This document shows positions 6,508 to 14,565 of a stretch of DNA of 19,602 bases, in pieces. The first letter of the stretch is position 1; the number at the start of each line of letters is the position of its first letter. The stretch spans positions 1-19,602 of the forward strand of contig DDEP01000207.1 of the NCBI GenBank assembly GCA_002336465.1, read 5' to 3'. The position numbers and the translations under genes were made by a program. The stretch is from Pedobacter sp. UBA1951 (GTDB taxonomy: Bacteria; Bacteroidota; Bacteroidia; Sphingobacteriales; Sphingobacteriaceae). The notes beneath the pieces were generated by a model. The model saw only the letters and a list, made by a program, of their open reading frames with translations. It did not search any database and was not told where the DNA came from.

Positions 6508-8904
6508 TTATCTTATTTCTGCTTGTACAGTCTGAGCTAAGTTAGTAATTATCTTTTGCATAATCGCATCTATCTGTTTATCAGTTAAGGTCTGCTCCTC
6601 ATCCTGTAAAGTAAAATTAAGTGCATAAGATTTTTTACCTTCTGGTAGTTTATCTCCTTGATAAACATCAAATATCTGTACTGCTTTTACCAGTTTTTTC
6701 TCTGCTTTTAGCGCAATACCTTTTAATTGGTCAAAAGTGATGTTTTGATCTACTAAAAGCGATAAATCTCTGCGTACTGCAGGGAATTTAGGCACTTCTT
6801 TATTTACGATCTTATTTTTGCGTACTGCATCAATCAATAGAGCCCAGTCAAAATCTGCATAAAAAACTTCTTTATCAATTCCAGCCTGTTTCCTATCATT
6901 TTTTGTAGCAGCTCCAAAAGTTACCAGTGTTTTATCTCCTCTAAAATACTTAAGACCATAGGCAAAATCTTGATCAGCTACTTCTTCAAACTGGAAATTT
7001 GCAATTCCAAAACGGCTTAAAATCGCATCAACAGCTGCTTTGATATGATAAAAAGTAGTTGGCGTTGAACTTTGGTTCCATTGTTCAGCTTGTTGCGCGC
7101 CGCTGTTAATCAATAATAAACGCGGACGTTCTACATATTCTCCATTTATCAAATGGTAAGTTTTTCCAAACTCATAGAACTTGATATCAGCATTTTTACG
7201 ATTCTGGTTATAAGCTACGCTCTCTAAAGCCGGTTGTAACAAGCTTTGGCGCATTGCGTTTAAATCTGAACTTAGGGGATTTAAAATTTGTACCGCTTCA
7301 TCAGGATTTTTAGAGTAAGCCAATTTGGTTAACGAGTTACACCAGATTTCTATATAATTATTAGCCGTTAACATATCGGCCACTAAGTTTTGTAAGTTTT
7401 CTTTATTAGGCTTCTGTGTATAAGCCAAAGAAGCATTAACTTTTGTAGGAATATGAATATTGTTATATCCATAAATCCTTAAAACTTCTTCTGTAATATC
7501 ACATTCGCGAGTAACATCCACTTTATATGGTGGTACATGCAAGCTTAATCCCTCGGCGCTTTCCTGAACAACTTCAATCCCCAGTGCTACAATAATAGAC
7601 TTAATCTCCTCTTTAGGAATATCCTGTCCAATTAGCTTAATAATATTGCCATAAGTAACATTAACCGAGAAAGGATTTACCTTAACTGGATAGATATCAG
7701 ATACCTGTGATGAAATTTGTCCACCTGCAACCTCTTTAATCAATAAAGCTGCACGTTTTAAAGCCAAAACAGTCATATCTGGGTCTGTACCTCTTTCAAA
7801 CCTGAAAGAAGCATCGGTTTTTAACCCATGTCGTTTTGAGGTTTTTCTAACTGAAACAGCATTAAAATAAGCGCTTTCTAAGAAAATATTGGTCGTATCT
7901 TCACTTACACCCGATTGCTTTCCACCAAATACACCTGCTATACACAAAGGTTTTTCTGTATCGGCGATCATCAAATCTTCTGAACCCAGTTTGCGCTCTA
8001 CTTCATCTAAAGTAACGAAAGGTGTATTTTCAGGATATTTTTTTACAAGAACTTTTTTTCCAGCAATCTGATCAGCGTCAAAAGCATGCAGAGGTTGCCC
8101 TAGTTCATGCAATACATAATTGGTAACATCAACAATGTTATTAATAGGTCTTATGCCAATTACAGCTAATTTATTTTTCAACCAGTCTGGCGAAGGTTTT
8201 ACAGTAACACCACTAATGGTAACGCTGCTGTAACGAGGACAAGCTTCTTGATCTTCAACAGCAACATCAATAATTAAGTTTTCGTTTTCTGTTTTAAATG
8301 CAGAAACATCAGGCATTTGATAACCCGAGCGCAAATATGCTGCAATATCGCGGGCAACACCTAAATGAGAAGCTGCATCGGCACGGTTAGGCGTTAAACC
8401 AATCTCAAACATATAATCATCTTCAAGATTAAAATATGTTTTTGCCAACAAACCCACTTCAACATCTTCAGGCAAAACCATTATACCCGCATGCGAAACA
8501 CCTAAACCAATTTCATCTTCAGCACAGATCATACCTTCAGAAACTTCTCCCCTGATTTTTGATTTATTGATTTTAAAAGGTTCTCCCTCTACAGGATATA
8601 CAGTTGTACCTACTGTGGCTACCACAACTTTCTGACCTGCTGCAACATTAGGGGCTCCACATACAATCTGTAAAAGTTCATCACCGCCAACATCTACTTT
8701 AGTTACGCGTAAACGATCGGCATTGGGGTGTTGTACACAATCTGTAACATAACCAATTACCAACCCTTCCAACCCTCCTGCAACGGCTTGTACTTTTTCT
8801 AAACTTTCTACCTCTAAACCTATATCTGTTAAAATCAAAGATATTTCTTGTGGGGTTTTATCGGTTTGAATAAATTGTTTTAACCAGCTATATGATATTT
8901 TCAT
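6508..8904 (-). CDS. pheT: Phenylalanine--tRNA ligase beta subunit
   Basis: The 798-aa beta chain of the alpha2-beta2 cytoplasmic PheRS. Domain order is standard: N-terminal MKISYSWLKQFI, tRNA-binding OB-fold at about residues 40-150 (HPNADRLRVTKVDVG, QIVCGAPNV), B3/B4 editing domain at about 210-390 (NIVDVTNYVLHELGQPLHAFD), B5 domain at about 400-475, a catalytic-like core, and the C-terminal anticodon-binding FDX-ACB domain from about 705 (KFPAVRRDLSLLVDQNITFDQL). The pheS alpha gene is not in the window; the split from pheS is common in Bacteroidota. The gene probably starts a transcription unit with the coiled-coil gene and zapA: a promoter-like element lies 73 bp upstream and no terminator follows it. 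Confidence 0.97.
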   Translation of the reverse strand: MKISYSWLKQFIQTDKTPQEISLILTDIGLEVESLEKVQAVAGGLEGLVIGYVTDCVQHPNADRLRVTKVDVGGDELLQIVCGAPNVAAGQKVVVATVGTTVYPVEGEPFKINKSKIRGEVSEGMICAEDEIGLGVSHAGIMVLPEDVEVGLLAKTYFNLEDDYMFEIGLTPNRADAASHLGVARDIAAYLRSGYQMPDVSAFKTENENLIIDVAVEDQEACPRYSSVTISGVTVKPSPDWLKNKLAVIGIRPINNIVDVTNYVLHELGQPLHAFDADQIAGKKVLVKKYPENTPFVTLDEVERKLGSEDLMIADTEKPLCIAGVFGGKQSGVSEDTTNIFLESAYFNAVSVRKTSKRHGLKTDASFRFERGTDPDMTVLALKRAALLIKEVAGGQISSQVSDIYPVKVNPFSVNVTYGNIIKLIGQDIPKEEIKSIIVALGIEVVQESAEGLSLHVPPYKVDVTRECDITEEVLRIYGYNNIHIPTKVNASLAYTQKPNKENLQNLVADMLTANNYIEIWCNSLTKLAYSKNPDEAVQILNPLSSDLNAMRQSLLQPALESVAYNQNRKNADIKFYEFGKTYHLINGEYVERPRLLLINSGAQQAEQWNQSSTPTTFYHIKAAVDAILSRFGIANFQFEEVADQDFAYGLKYFRGDKTLVTFGAATKNDRKQAGIDKEVFYADFDWALLIDAVRKNKIVNKEVPKFPAVRRDLSLLVDQNITFDQLKGIALKAEKKLVKAVQIFDVYQGDKLPEGKKSYALNFTLQDEEQTLTDKQIDAIMQKIITNLAQTVQAEIR

Positions 8905-8976
8905 GGAATTTATAGTTGCGCTTTAAGTTAAAAATCAATTTTCTATGGCTTTTAACTCAGAAAAATAAATAAAATG

Positions 8977-8984
8977 CAAAGATA
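8977..8984 (-). promoter_or_regulatory. Probable -7 element of the pheT promoter
   Basis: Minus-strand TATCTTTG at 8984-8977 is a perfect TAnnTTTG match. No TTTG is seen at the expected -33 distance. It would give a leader of about 65 nt; I see no leader peptide or attenuator hairpin in it. Confidence 0.45.
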
Positions 8985-9014
8985 TTATTTAATAAAGTAA
9001 GTTTTAGCACATTT

Positions 9015-9851
9015 TTATTTAAAACTGATTTTTACAAAAACTGGCAAATGATCAGAAAAGAAACGTTGGTCTTTGCTATCGGTTACAACAGCATATTTAA
9101 TAACTTTAAAAGCATTATTCACAAAAACGTAGTCTATCCGTTTTTTCAATGGGCTGTTATAATTAAAATCATTAAATGTACCACTTGGACCATATGGAGG
9201 TTCTTCAGTAATGTCTTTACTATCCTGTAAAAAAGATTTGATGGTTGCCACAGCTTCAGTTTCAGGTGTAACGTTCAAATCTCCCATAAAGACAACGGGT
9301 AACTTAGGGGCTATTTGCTGTATTTTTTGTTTAACCAACAAAGCAGATTGTATCCGAGCTTGAACGCCTTTATGATCGTAATGCGTGTTGAACACCAAAA
9401 ACTCTTTTTTATTTTGCTTATCATATAACCGCAGCCAGGTGCAAATACGGTTTAAAGCAGCATCCCAACCCTTACTTGGTATTTCGGGTGTTTCCGACAG
9501 CCAAAAAGTACCTCCATCGCGTTTTACAAATCTTTGCTTATTAAAGAATAAGGCTGAGAATTCTCCTTTTCTTTTTCCATCGTCTCTACCTACACCAAAC
9601 GCCTCAAAATCTGGCATAGCCGACAAAAAATCAAATTGCTCCGGCAATGCTTCCTGTACGCCTAAAATATCTATGTCATGAAACTTGATTAAGGCTTTAA
9701 CATTCTCTTGCCTATTTGGCCATGCATTTTCGCCATCATTAGGTGTATTTAACCTAATATTATAGGTTAATACATTAATTGGCTGTTTTTGGGCAAAGGT
9801 ACAAAGGGATAAAAAACAAAGTGCGATTAATAAATAGCTGATCTTTCTCAT
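9015..9851 (-). CDS. Secreted endonuclease/exonuclease/phosphatase-family protein
   Basis: A 278-aa metal-dependent hydrolase of the DNase I-like (EEP) fold. Residues 1-20 are a Sec signal peptide ending CTFA before QK; LSLC is not a valid lipobox. Hallmarks in order: LTYNIRLN (Asn ligand), GVQEALPEQ (metal-binding Glu), FNTHYDHKG (His/Asp), FMGDLNVTPE (Asp-x-Asn), SGTFNDF, RIDYVFVNN, and the catalytic SDHLPVFVKI near the C-terminus. All key residues are intact. The fold covers DNases, phosphodiesterases and sphingomyelinases; the substrate cannot be read from sequence, though DGENAWPNRQENV resembles the exported group often annotated as endonucleases. It lies 43 bp after radC with a promoter-like box in the gap. 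The downstream gene is pheT. Confidence 0.88.
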   Translation of the reverse strand: MRKISYLLIALCFLSLCTFAQKQPINVLTYNIRLNTPNDGENAWPNRQENVKALIKFHDIDILGVQEALPEQFDFLSAMPDFEAFGVGRDDGKRKGEFSALFFNKQRFVKRDGGTFWLSETPEIPSKGWDAALNRICTWLRLYDKQNKKEFLVFNTHYDHKGVQARIQSALLVKQKIQQIAPKLPVVFMGDLNVTPETEAVATIKSFLQDSKDITEEPPYGPSGTFNDFNYNSPLKKRIDYVFVNNAFKVIKYAVVTDSKDQRFFSDHLPVFVKISFK

Positions 9852-9852
9852 G

Positions 9853-9880
9853 TTATAATTTTAATGAGCCAAAATTATAA
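9853..9880. repeat. Perfect 10-bp inverted repeat with an embedded -7 element in the radC/endonuclease gap
   Basis: TTATAATTTT (9853-9862) and its complement (9871-9880) around an 8-nt loop, all A/T in the arms. The minus strand also reads TAATTTTG at 9877-9870, a perfect TAnnTTTG match, 19 bp before the endonuclease ATG. It may be an operator over the promoter or a weak transcript-end hairpin for radC; there is no U-tract beyond it. Confidence 0.45.
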
Positions 9881-9894
9881 ATTCATGATAAGAT

Positions 9895-10593
9895 TTACAT
9901 TAGTCTTTCATCTCTAAAGCTGAGATATTCTTTATTCCCTAAAATTAAATGGTCTATTACTGATATTTCAAGCAATTGCCCAGCATCAACAAGTTTCTTG
10001 GTAATCTGCATGTCTGCAGTACTGGGCTTTAAACTACCCGAAGGATGATTATGCGCCAATATTACAGAGGCGGCATTATATTCTAAGGCCGTTTTAAAAA
10101 CAATTTTTGGGTCAACCACCGTTCCAGACACCCCTCCTTTACTCAAAAAATGTTTACCCATTACAACATTGGCTCTATTCAATAACAAAATCCAAAATTC
10201 TTCATGAGACAAATCGCTCAATAAAGGTTTTAAGATATGATAAGCATCAAAAGAAGTGATGATCTTATTGGGTTTTGTTGCTTCCAATTCTTTTCTTCGG
10301 CGCCCCAATTCCAAGGCCGCAACAATGGATATGGCTTTAGCTTCGCCTATCCCTTTAAATTTAGAGAGCTCTTTTATACTGAGACGAGCAAGCGAATCGA
10401 GATTATTATCGTACGAACTTAGTATTCTTTTACTTAGATCAACAGCTGTTTCACTTTTACTGCCAGACCCAATCAGTATCGCAACGAGTTCGGCATCGGT
10501 AAGCTGCCTACGCCCCTGCAAAAGTAATTTTTCGCGAGGTTTATCTGCTTCTGCCCATGCTTTAATTCCTAGTTTGTTTTGGTAATTAGACAT
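9895..10593 (-). CDS. radC: RadC family protein (JAB/MPN domain)
   Basis: A 232-aa protein of the RadC/UPF0758 family, close to the usual length. Residues 1-40 carry IKAWAEADKPREKLL and LTDAELVAILIGSG. A helix-hairpin-helix-like segment follows at about 65-95 (LSKFKGIGEAKA). The JAB1/MPN metalloprotease-like domain covers about 110-232, with the metal-binding HNHPSG at 181-186 and Asp194 (TAD). Despite the name, a direct role in recombination repair is doubtful in the family. The ATG at 10593 lies against the U-tract of the rpsT terminator, leaving almost no room for a leader. Expression presumably depends on readthrough from rpsT or an unrecognised internal promoter. Confidence 0.93.
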   Translation of the reverse strand: MSNYQNKLGIKAWAEADKPREKLLLQGRRQLTDAELVAILIGSGSKSETAVDLSKRILSSYDNNLDSLARLSIKELSKFKGIGEAKAISIVAALELGRRRKELEATKPNKIITSFDAYHILKPLLSDLSHEEFWILLLNRANVVMGKHFLSKGGVSGTVVDPKIVFKTALEYNAASVILAHNHPSGSLKPSTADMQITKKLVDAGQLLEISVIDHLILGNKEYLSFRDERLM

Positions 10594-10628
10594 AAAAAAA
10601 CGGCATCATCATTTAGATGATACCGTTT
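10594..10628 (-). terminator. Rho-independent terminator of rpsT
   Basis: Thirteen-base-pair stem (10628-10616 with 10610-10598), including one U-G pair that forms only in minus-strand RNA, a 5-nt loop, then a run of U (10600-10594). It lies 22 bp after the rpsT stop and touches the radC start codon. Confidence 0.88.
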
Positions 10629-10650
10629 CTAATATCGTAATTAAAAGCAA

Positions 10651-10905
10651 CTATTTCAAGCCATTAACAAACTTAGTTAACTTAGATTTGTTATTAGATG
10701 CTTTATTTTTGTGAATTACATTCTTTTTAGCTAAACGATCAAGCATAGAAATTACTTTTGGTAATAATTCTAATCCAGCTTTTTTATCTTCAGCAGCACG
10801 TAATCTTTTAATAAAAGTACGTGTAGTTTTTGCTTGATATCTGTTGCGTAAACGTTTTGTTGCGTTTGCTCTAATTCTTTTAATTGCTGATTTATGATTT
10901 GCCAT
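10651..10905 (-). CDS. rpsT: 30S ribosomal protein S20
   Basis: An 84-aa basic protein that binds 16S rRNA during early 30S assembly. It begins MANHKSAIKRIRANATKRLRN, the standard S20 opening, and is Lys/Arg-rich and helical throughout, ending VIHKNKASNNKSKLTKFVNGLK. Length and motif order are normal. It is a single-gene unit: a consensus promoter lies 44-75 bp upstream and a strong terminator follows it. It is divergent from purN. Confidence 0.97.
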   Translation of the reverse strand: MANHKSAIKRIRANATKRLRNRYQAKTTRTFIKRLRAAEDKKAGLELLPKVISMLDRLAKKNVIHKNKASNNKSKLTKFVNGLK

Positions 10906-10948
10906 TACTATTTAGCCTTTATTTCCTTTGTTTAATATTTTCGGACTG

Positions 10949-10980
10949 CAAATATAGAAGTATTATTTCTAATTTGCAAA
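10949..10980 (-). promoter_or_regulatory. Consensus Bacteroidota promoter of rpsT
   Basis: Minus-strand TTTG at 10980-10977, a 20-nt spacer, then TATATTTG at 10956-10949, a perfect TAnnTTTG. This is the best promoter in the window and fits a highly expressed ribosomal protein gene. The predicted leader is about 40 nt. Confidence 0.78.
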
Positions 10981-11131
10981 ATGGTATTTAAAAAAAATCA
11001 AATAATTATTTATTGATAATCAAAACAGGTTTATCACTTACAAAGCCATTTTTGATTTGGAAGCTAAACACTTATCTCTTATCTTTCAGCAAATTTAGGG
11101 TTAAATTTCATTAAACCCCGCTTGAAAACAC

Positions 11132-11139
11132 TATTTTTG
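11132..11139 (+). promoter_or_regulatory. Probable -7 element of the purN promoter
   Basis: TATTTTTG is a perfect TAnnTTTG, 20 bp before the purN GTG. No good TTTG lies at the -33 position. The rest of the 254-bp rpsT/purN divergent gap shows only the rpsT promoter and A/T-rich DNA. Confidence 0.4.
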
Positions 11140-11159
11140 ACAAAAACTTTTTTTAACAA

Positions 11160-11738
11160 GTGAAGAAACGTATTGCCATATTTGCTTCAGGATCGGGTTC
11201 TAATGCTCAAAAAATAATGGAGCATTTTAAACGCAGCGCCGATACGGAAGTTGCATTAGTGCTAACCAACAATCCGGATGCTTACGTGCTACAGCGTGCC
11301 GATAGCTTTGAAATTCCTTCTCATGTTTTTGACAGGAATGAATTTTATCATACTGATATAATTCTAGAACTACTTAAAAATTTAGATATCGACCTGATTG
11401 TACTGGCGGGCTTTTTATGGCTTATCCCTCAAAATCTACTCAGGGCTTATCCCGGCCGTATCATCAATATACATCCTGCCCTACTTCCTAAACATGGCGG
11501 CAAAGGCATGTATGGCGATCATGTACACCAAGCGGTAATCGCTGCGAAAGACCCCGAAGGCGGCATTACCATTCATTATGTAAATGAAAATTACGATGAA
11601 GGGGAATTCATCTATCAAGCCAAATACCGTATAGAAGAAGACGACAACTTGGAGATGATTAAGTTTAAAGGTCAGCAGTTAGAGCACCTGCATTATCCAC
11701 GTATTATAGAGACCCTTACCAAGAAGATCAAAAAGTAA
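11160..11738 (+). CDS. purN: Phosphoribosylglycinamide formyltransferase (GART)
   Basis: A 192-aa enzyme moving a formyl group from 10-formyl-tetrahydrofolate to GAR, the third step of purine synthesis. The N-terminal Rossmann part holds the phosphate-binding FASGSGSNAQKI (residues 8-19). The catalytic triad is intact: Asn103 and His105 in INIHPALLP, and Asp146 in NYDEGEF. GGITIHYV precedes the Asp as usual. The start is GTG at 11160; no in-frame ATG lies close upstream, and the next downstream ATG would remove the phosphate loop. Length is typical for bacterial PurN. purH follows after 96 bp with its own promoter-like box. Confidence 0.96.
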   Translation: MKKRIAIFASGSGSNAQKIMEHFKRSADTEVALVLTNNPDAYVLQRADSFEIPSHVFDRNEFYHTDIILELLKNLDIDLIVLAGFLWLIPQNLLRAYPGRIINIHPALLPKHGGKGMYGDHVHQAVIAAKDPEGGITIHYVNENYDEGEFIYQAKYRIEEDDNLEMIKFKGQQLEHLHYPRIIETLTKKIKK

Positions 11739-11804
11739 GATTAACGGGCATTTATTTTAATATTTTATTTAAACAAAACGCACAAATTAAACACCTATTT
11801 TTCT

Positions 11805-11812
11805 TACCTTTG
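11805..11812 (+). promoter_or_regulatory. Probable -7 element of the purH promoter
   Basis: TACCTTTG followed by CGG, a perfect TAnnTTTG of the form common in Sphingobacteriaceae. It lies 22 bp before the purH ATG; no clear TTTG is seen at -33. It suggests purH can be transcribed separately from purN. Confidence 0.5.
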
Positions 11813-11834
11813 CGGCTTATAAAAATACCCCTCC

Positions 11835-13361
11835 ATGAGCCAATCAGTAAAGATCAAAAACGCTTTAATTTCAGTTTATTATAAAGATGGTTTAGCGCCA
11901 TTAGTAGAGTATTTAGCCAAACAAGGTGTAACACTTTTCAGCACTGGCGGTACCGAGCAATTTATTAGAGATTTAGGCTGTCCTGTAACAGCAGTTGAAG
12001 ACCTGACCGGATACCCTTCTATTTTAGGCGGCCGTGTTAAGACCTTGCACCCAAAAGTTTTTGGCGGCATCTTAAATCGCAGAAATCTGAACGACGATCA
12101 ACAACAGATAGCAGAATACGAAATTCCTGAAATAGACTTGGTGATCGTAGATCTTTACCCGTTTGAAGAAACCGTAAAAAATGGTGGTACTGAACAGGAG
12201 ATTATTGAAAAAATAGATATCGGTGGTATATCATTGATCAGAGCCGCGGCAAAGAACTTTAACGATGTTGTAATCATCGCTTCTAAAAATGATTATACAA
12301 CGCTATTAAATCAATTACAGGAACAAGATGGAGCTACAACGTTAGCGCAGCGTAAAACATACGCCCAAAAAGCTTTCCATACCTCTTCTCATTACGATAC
12401 GGCCATTTTTAATTACTTTAACCAAGAAGAACCCTTAAATGTGTTTAAGCAAAGCATTGCTCAGACTCAAACTTTACGTTACGGAGAAAACCCTCATCAG
12501 AAAGGTACATTTTATGGCAACTTGGATGAAATGTTCTCTAAACTGAACGGAAAAGAATTAAGCTATAATAATCTTGTAGATATAGATGCAGCCGTAAGTT
12601 TAATTGATGAATTTACAGAGCCTACTTTTGCCATATTGAAACACACCAATGCTTGTGGGGTAGCTTCAAGAAACAGTATAGCACAAGCTTGGACTGATGC
12701 ACTAGCTTGTGATCCGGTATCTGCTTTTGGTGGTGTACTAATAGCCAACAGGAAAATAGATCTTACTACTGCAGAAGAAATCAACAAATTATTTTTTGAG
12801 GTTCTAATCGCTCCTGATTATGAAGAAGCAGCCGTTGAGTTATTTAAAGCTAAGAAAAACCGAGTTATTTTAAAGCGTAATGAAATAGAATTAAACAGCA
12901 AACAATTCAAAACATTATTAAATGGTGTAATTGAACAGGATAAAGATTTGATTATCGAAGGTCCTGAACAAATGACTACTGTAACCGAAAAAGCTCCAAC
13001 TACACAAGAATTAAAAGATCTACACTTTGCCAACAAGATTGTAAAACATACCAAATCTAATACTATTGTTTTAGTAAAAGATGATGTTTTAATTGCCAGC
13101 GGGGTTGGACAAACTTCAAGAGTTGATGCTTTAAAGCAAGCTATTGAAAAAGCAGGTTCCTTCGGATTTAGCGTAAAAGGAGCAGTAATGGCTTCAGATG
13201 CATTCTTCCCTTTTCCTGATTGCGTAGAAATAGCTGCCGATGCAGGTGTAACTGCTGTGTTGCAACCGGGTGGCTCTATAAAAGATGCAGATTCTGTTGA
13301 GAAAGCTAATGAAAAAGGCATTGCAATGGTTACAACCGGAGTAAGACATTTTAAACATTAA
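11835..13361 (+). CDS. purH: Bifunctional AICAR formyltransferase/IMP cyclohydrolase
   Basis: A 508-aa bifunctional enzyme for the last two steps to IMP. The N-terminal MGS-like cyclohydrolase domain (about residues 1-195) has FSTGGTEQFI (35-44), GGRVKTLHPKVFGGIL (65-80) and DLVIVDLYPF. The AICAR transformylase domain begins near YGENPHQ (216-222) and holds the catalytic Lys-His pair at 269-270 in ILKHTNACGVA. It ends SDAFFPFPD, GVTAVLQPGGS and GVRHFKH. Length and all motifs fit. Long antisense frames over this gene are shadows of its coding bias. No convincing terminator follows before mreB. Confidence 0.98.
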   Translation: MSQSVKIKNALISVYYKDGLAPLVEYLAKQGVTLFSTGGTEQFIRDLGCPVTAVEDLTGYPSILGGRVKTLHPKVFGGILNRRNLNDDQQQIAEYEIPEIDLVIVDLYPFEETVKNGGTEQEIIEKIDIGGISLIRAAAKNFNDVVIIASKNDYTTLLNQLQEQDGATTLAQRKTYAQKAFHTSSHYDTAIFNYFNQEEPLNVFKQSIAQTQTLRYGENPHQKGTFYGNLDEMFSKLNGKELSYNNLVDIDAAVSLIDEFTEPTFAILKHTNACGVASRNSIAQAWTDALACDPVSAFGGVLIANRKIDLTTAEEINKLFFEVLIAPDYEEAAVELFKAKKNRVILKRNEIELNSKQFKTLLNGVIEQDKDLIIEGPEQMTTVTEKAPTTQELKDLHFANKIVKHTKSNTIVLVKDDVLIASGVGQTSRVDALKQAIEKAGSFGFSVKGAVMASDAFFPFPDCVEIAADAGVTAVLQPGGSIKDADSVEKANEKGIAMVTTGVRHFKH

Positions 13362-13442
13362 TACAACCAAGTATTTTATTCGGGAAAGCTATGATTACCA
13401 ACCAATTTTTTACCCGAAAAATAATACCATAATACAATAAAA

Positions 13443-13465
13443 TACCTAATTTTACATTTTAGGTA
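13443..13465 (+). promoter_or_regulatory. Inverted repeat in the mreB upstream region, possible operator/promoter
   Basis: TACCTAA (13443-13449) and TTAGGTA (13459-13465), a perfect 7-bp inverted repeat with a 9-nt spacer. The right arm runs into TATAAT (13464-13469), 42 bp before mreB. It could be an operator over the mre promoter. I do not see a clean TTTG/TAnnTTTG pair here. Confidence 0.35.
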
Positions 13466-13506
13466 TAATGAAATTTGTTTAATTAAAATACAATACAAAA
13501 CCTTAC

Positions 13507-14529
13507 ATGGGATTATTTAACTGGTTTACGCAGGAAGTTGCCATCGATTTAGGAACTGCGAATACCCTTATCATACATAACGACAAAGTAGTGGTTGACG
13601 AACCCTCTATTGTTGCTTTTGACAGACAGACTAACAAAATCATTGCTATTGGCAGACAGGCCATGCAAATGGAAGGTAAAACCCACGACAACATTAGAAC
13701 CGTGAGGCCTTTAAAAGATGGGGTAATTGCAGATTTTAACGCTGCTGAGGCTATGATCAAAGGAATGATCAGAATGCTGAATGGTGGCAAAGGCTGGATG
13801 TTCCCTTCTTTACGAATGGTAATCTGTATTCCTTCGGGCATTACCGAAGTTGAAAAACGTGCAGTTAGAGATAGTGCTGAAATTGCAGGTGCCAAAGAAG
13901 TTTATTTGATACATGAACCTATGGCCGCTGCTGTTGGTATTGGAATAGATGTGGAAGAACCTATGGGTAATATGATCATTGATATAGGTGGAGGTACAAC
14001 AGAAATTGCAGTTATCGCTTTATCTGGTATTGTATGCGATCAGTCTATCCGTGTTGCGGGAGATAATTTTGACTCGGATATCGTAAACTATATCCGTCGT
14101 CAGCACAACATCATGATCGGAGATCGTACTGCAGAGAAAATTAAAATTGAGGTTGGTGCTGCTTTGCCTGAGCTAAGTGATCCACCAGCAGATTTTGCTG
14201 TACAAGGAAGGGATTTGATGACTGGTGTTCCGAAACAAATCACGGTTTCATATACAGAAATTGCCCATTGCTTAGATAAATCAATTTCTAAAATTGAAGA
14301 AGCAATTTTAAAGGCATTGGAGATTACCCCTCCTGAGCTTTCTGCTGACATTTACCAAACCGGTATTTATTTAACGGGTGGTGGAGCTTTATTAAGAGGA
14401 TTGGACAAACGTATTGCTGCAAAAACAAAATTACCTGTACATGTGGCCGAAGATCCTCTTCGTGCAGTAGTAAGAGGAACGGGTATAGCCCTTAAGAATA
14501 TTGGAAACTTTAAATTTTTAATGCAATAA
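13507..14529 (+). CDS. mreB: Rod shape-determining protein MreB
   Basis: A 340-aa bacterial actin forming membrane-associated filaments that steer lateral wall synthesis. The N-terminus MGLFNWFTQE suits membrane contact. Actin-fold nucleotide motifs are present: phosphate-1 DLGTANT (14-20), phosphate-2 IDIGGGTTEIAV (158-169) and the adenosine motif TGGGALLRGLD near residues 288-298. EPMAAAVG and RPLKDGVIADF are typical MreB signatures. It is the first gene of the mre/PBP2/rodA cluster, but 423 bp of insert-like DNA separates it from mreC. Confidence 0.97.
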   Translation: MGLFNWFTQEVAIDLGTANTLIIHNDKVVVDEPSIVAFDRQTNKIIAIGRQAMQMEGKTHDNIRTVRPLKDGVIADFNAAEAMIKGMIRMLNGGKGWMFPSLRMVICIPSGITEVEKRAVRDSAEIAGAKEVYLIHEPMAAAVGIGIDVEEPMGNMIIDIGGGTTEIAVIALSGIVCDQSIRVAGDNFDSDIVNYIRRQHNIMIGDRTAEKIKIEVGAALPELSDPPADFAVQGRDLMTGVPKQITVSYTEIAHCLDKSISKIEEAILKALEITPPELSADIYQTGIYLTGGGALLRGLDKRIAAKTKLPVHVAEDPLRAVVRGTGIALKNIGNFKFLMQ

Positions 14530-14533
14530 GGGG

Positions 14534-14561
14534 ATTTACGAATGTAGATTTTAAATTTACG
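14534..14561 (+). repeat. Left 28-bp terminal inverted repeat
   Basis: It starts ATTTACGA and ends AATTTACG. Its reverse complement matches the right copy at 23 of 28 positions: all 8 outer and all 8 inner bases are identical and the five differences fall in the middle. Confidence 0.7.
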
Positions 14562-14565
14562 GTTG

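Noticed and set aside
11098..11118. GGGTT/AACCC hairpin before purN as a purine riboswitch or operator
   Set aside because: Five pairs only, with no riboswitch core around it.
12818..13321. Long antisense open frame over purH
   Set aside because: It has no protein-like motifs and mirrors the codon bias of purH, whose catalytic motifs are intact.
13380..13420. TTCGGG/CCCGAA pair after purH as a terminator
   Set aside because: The loop is about 27 nt and no U-run follows on either strand.
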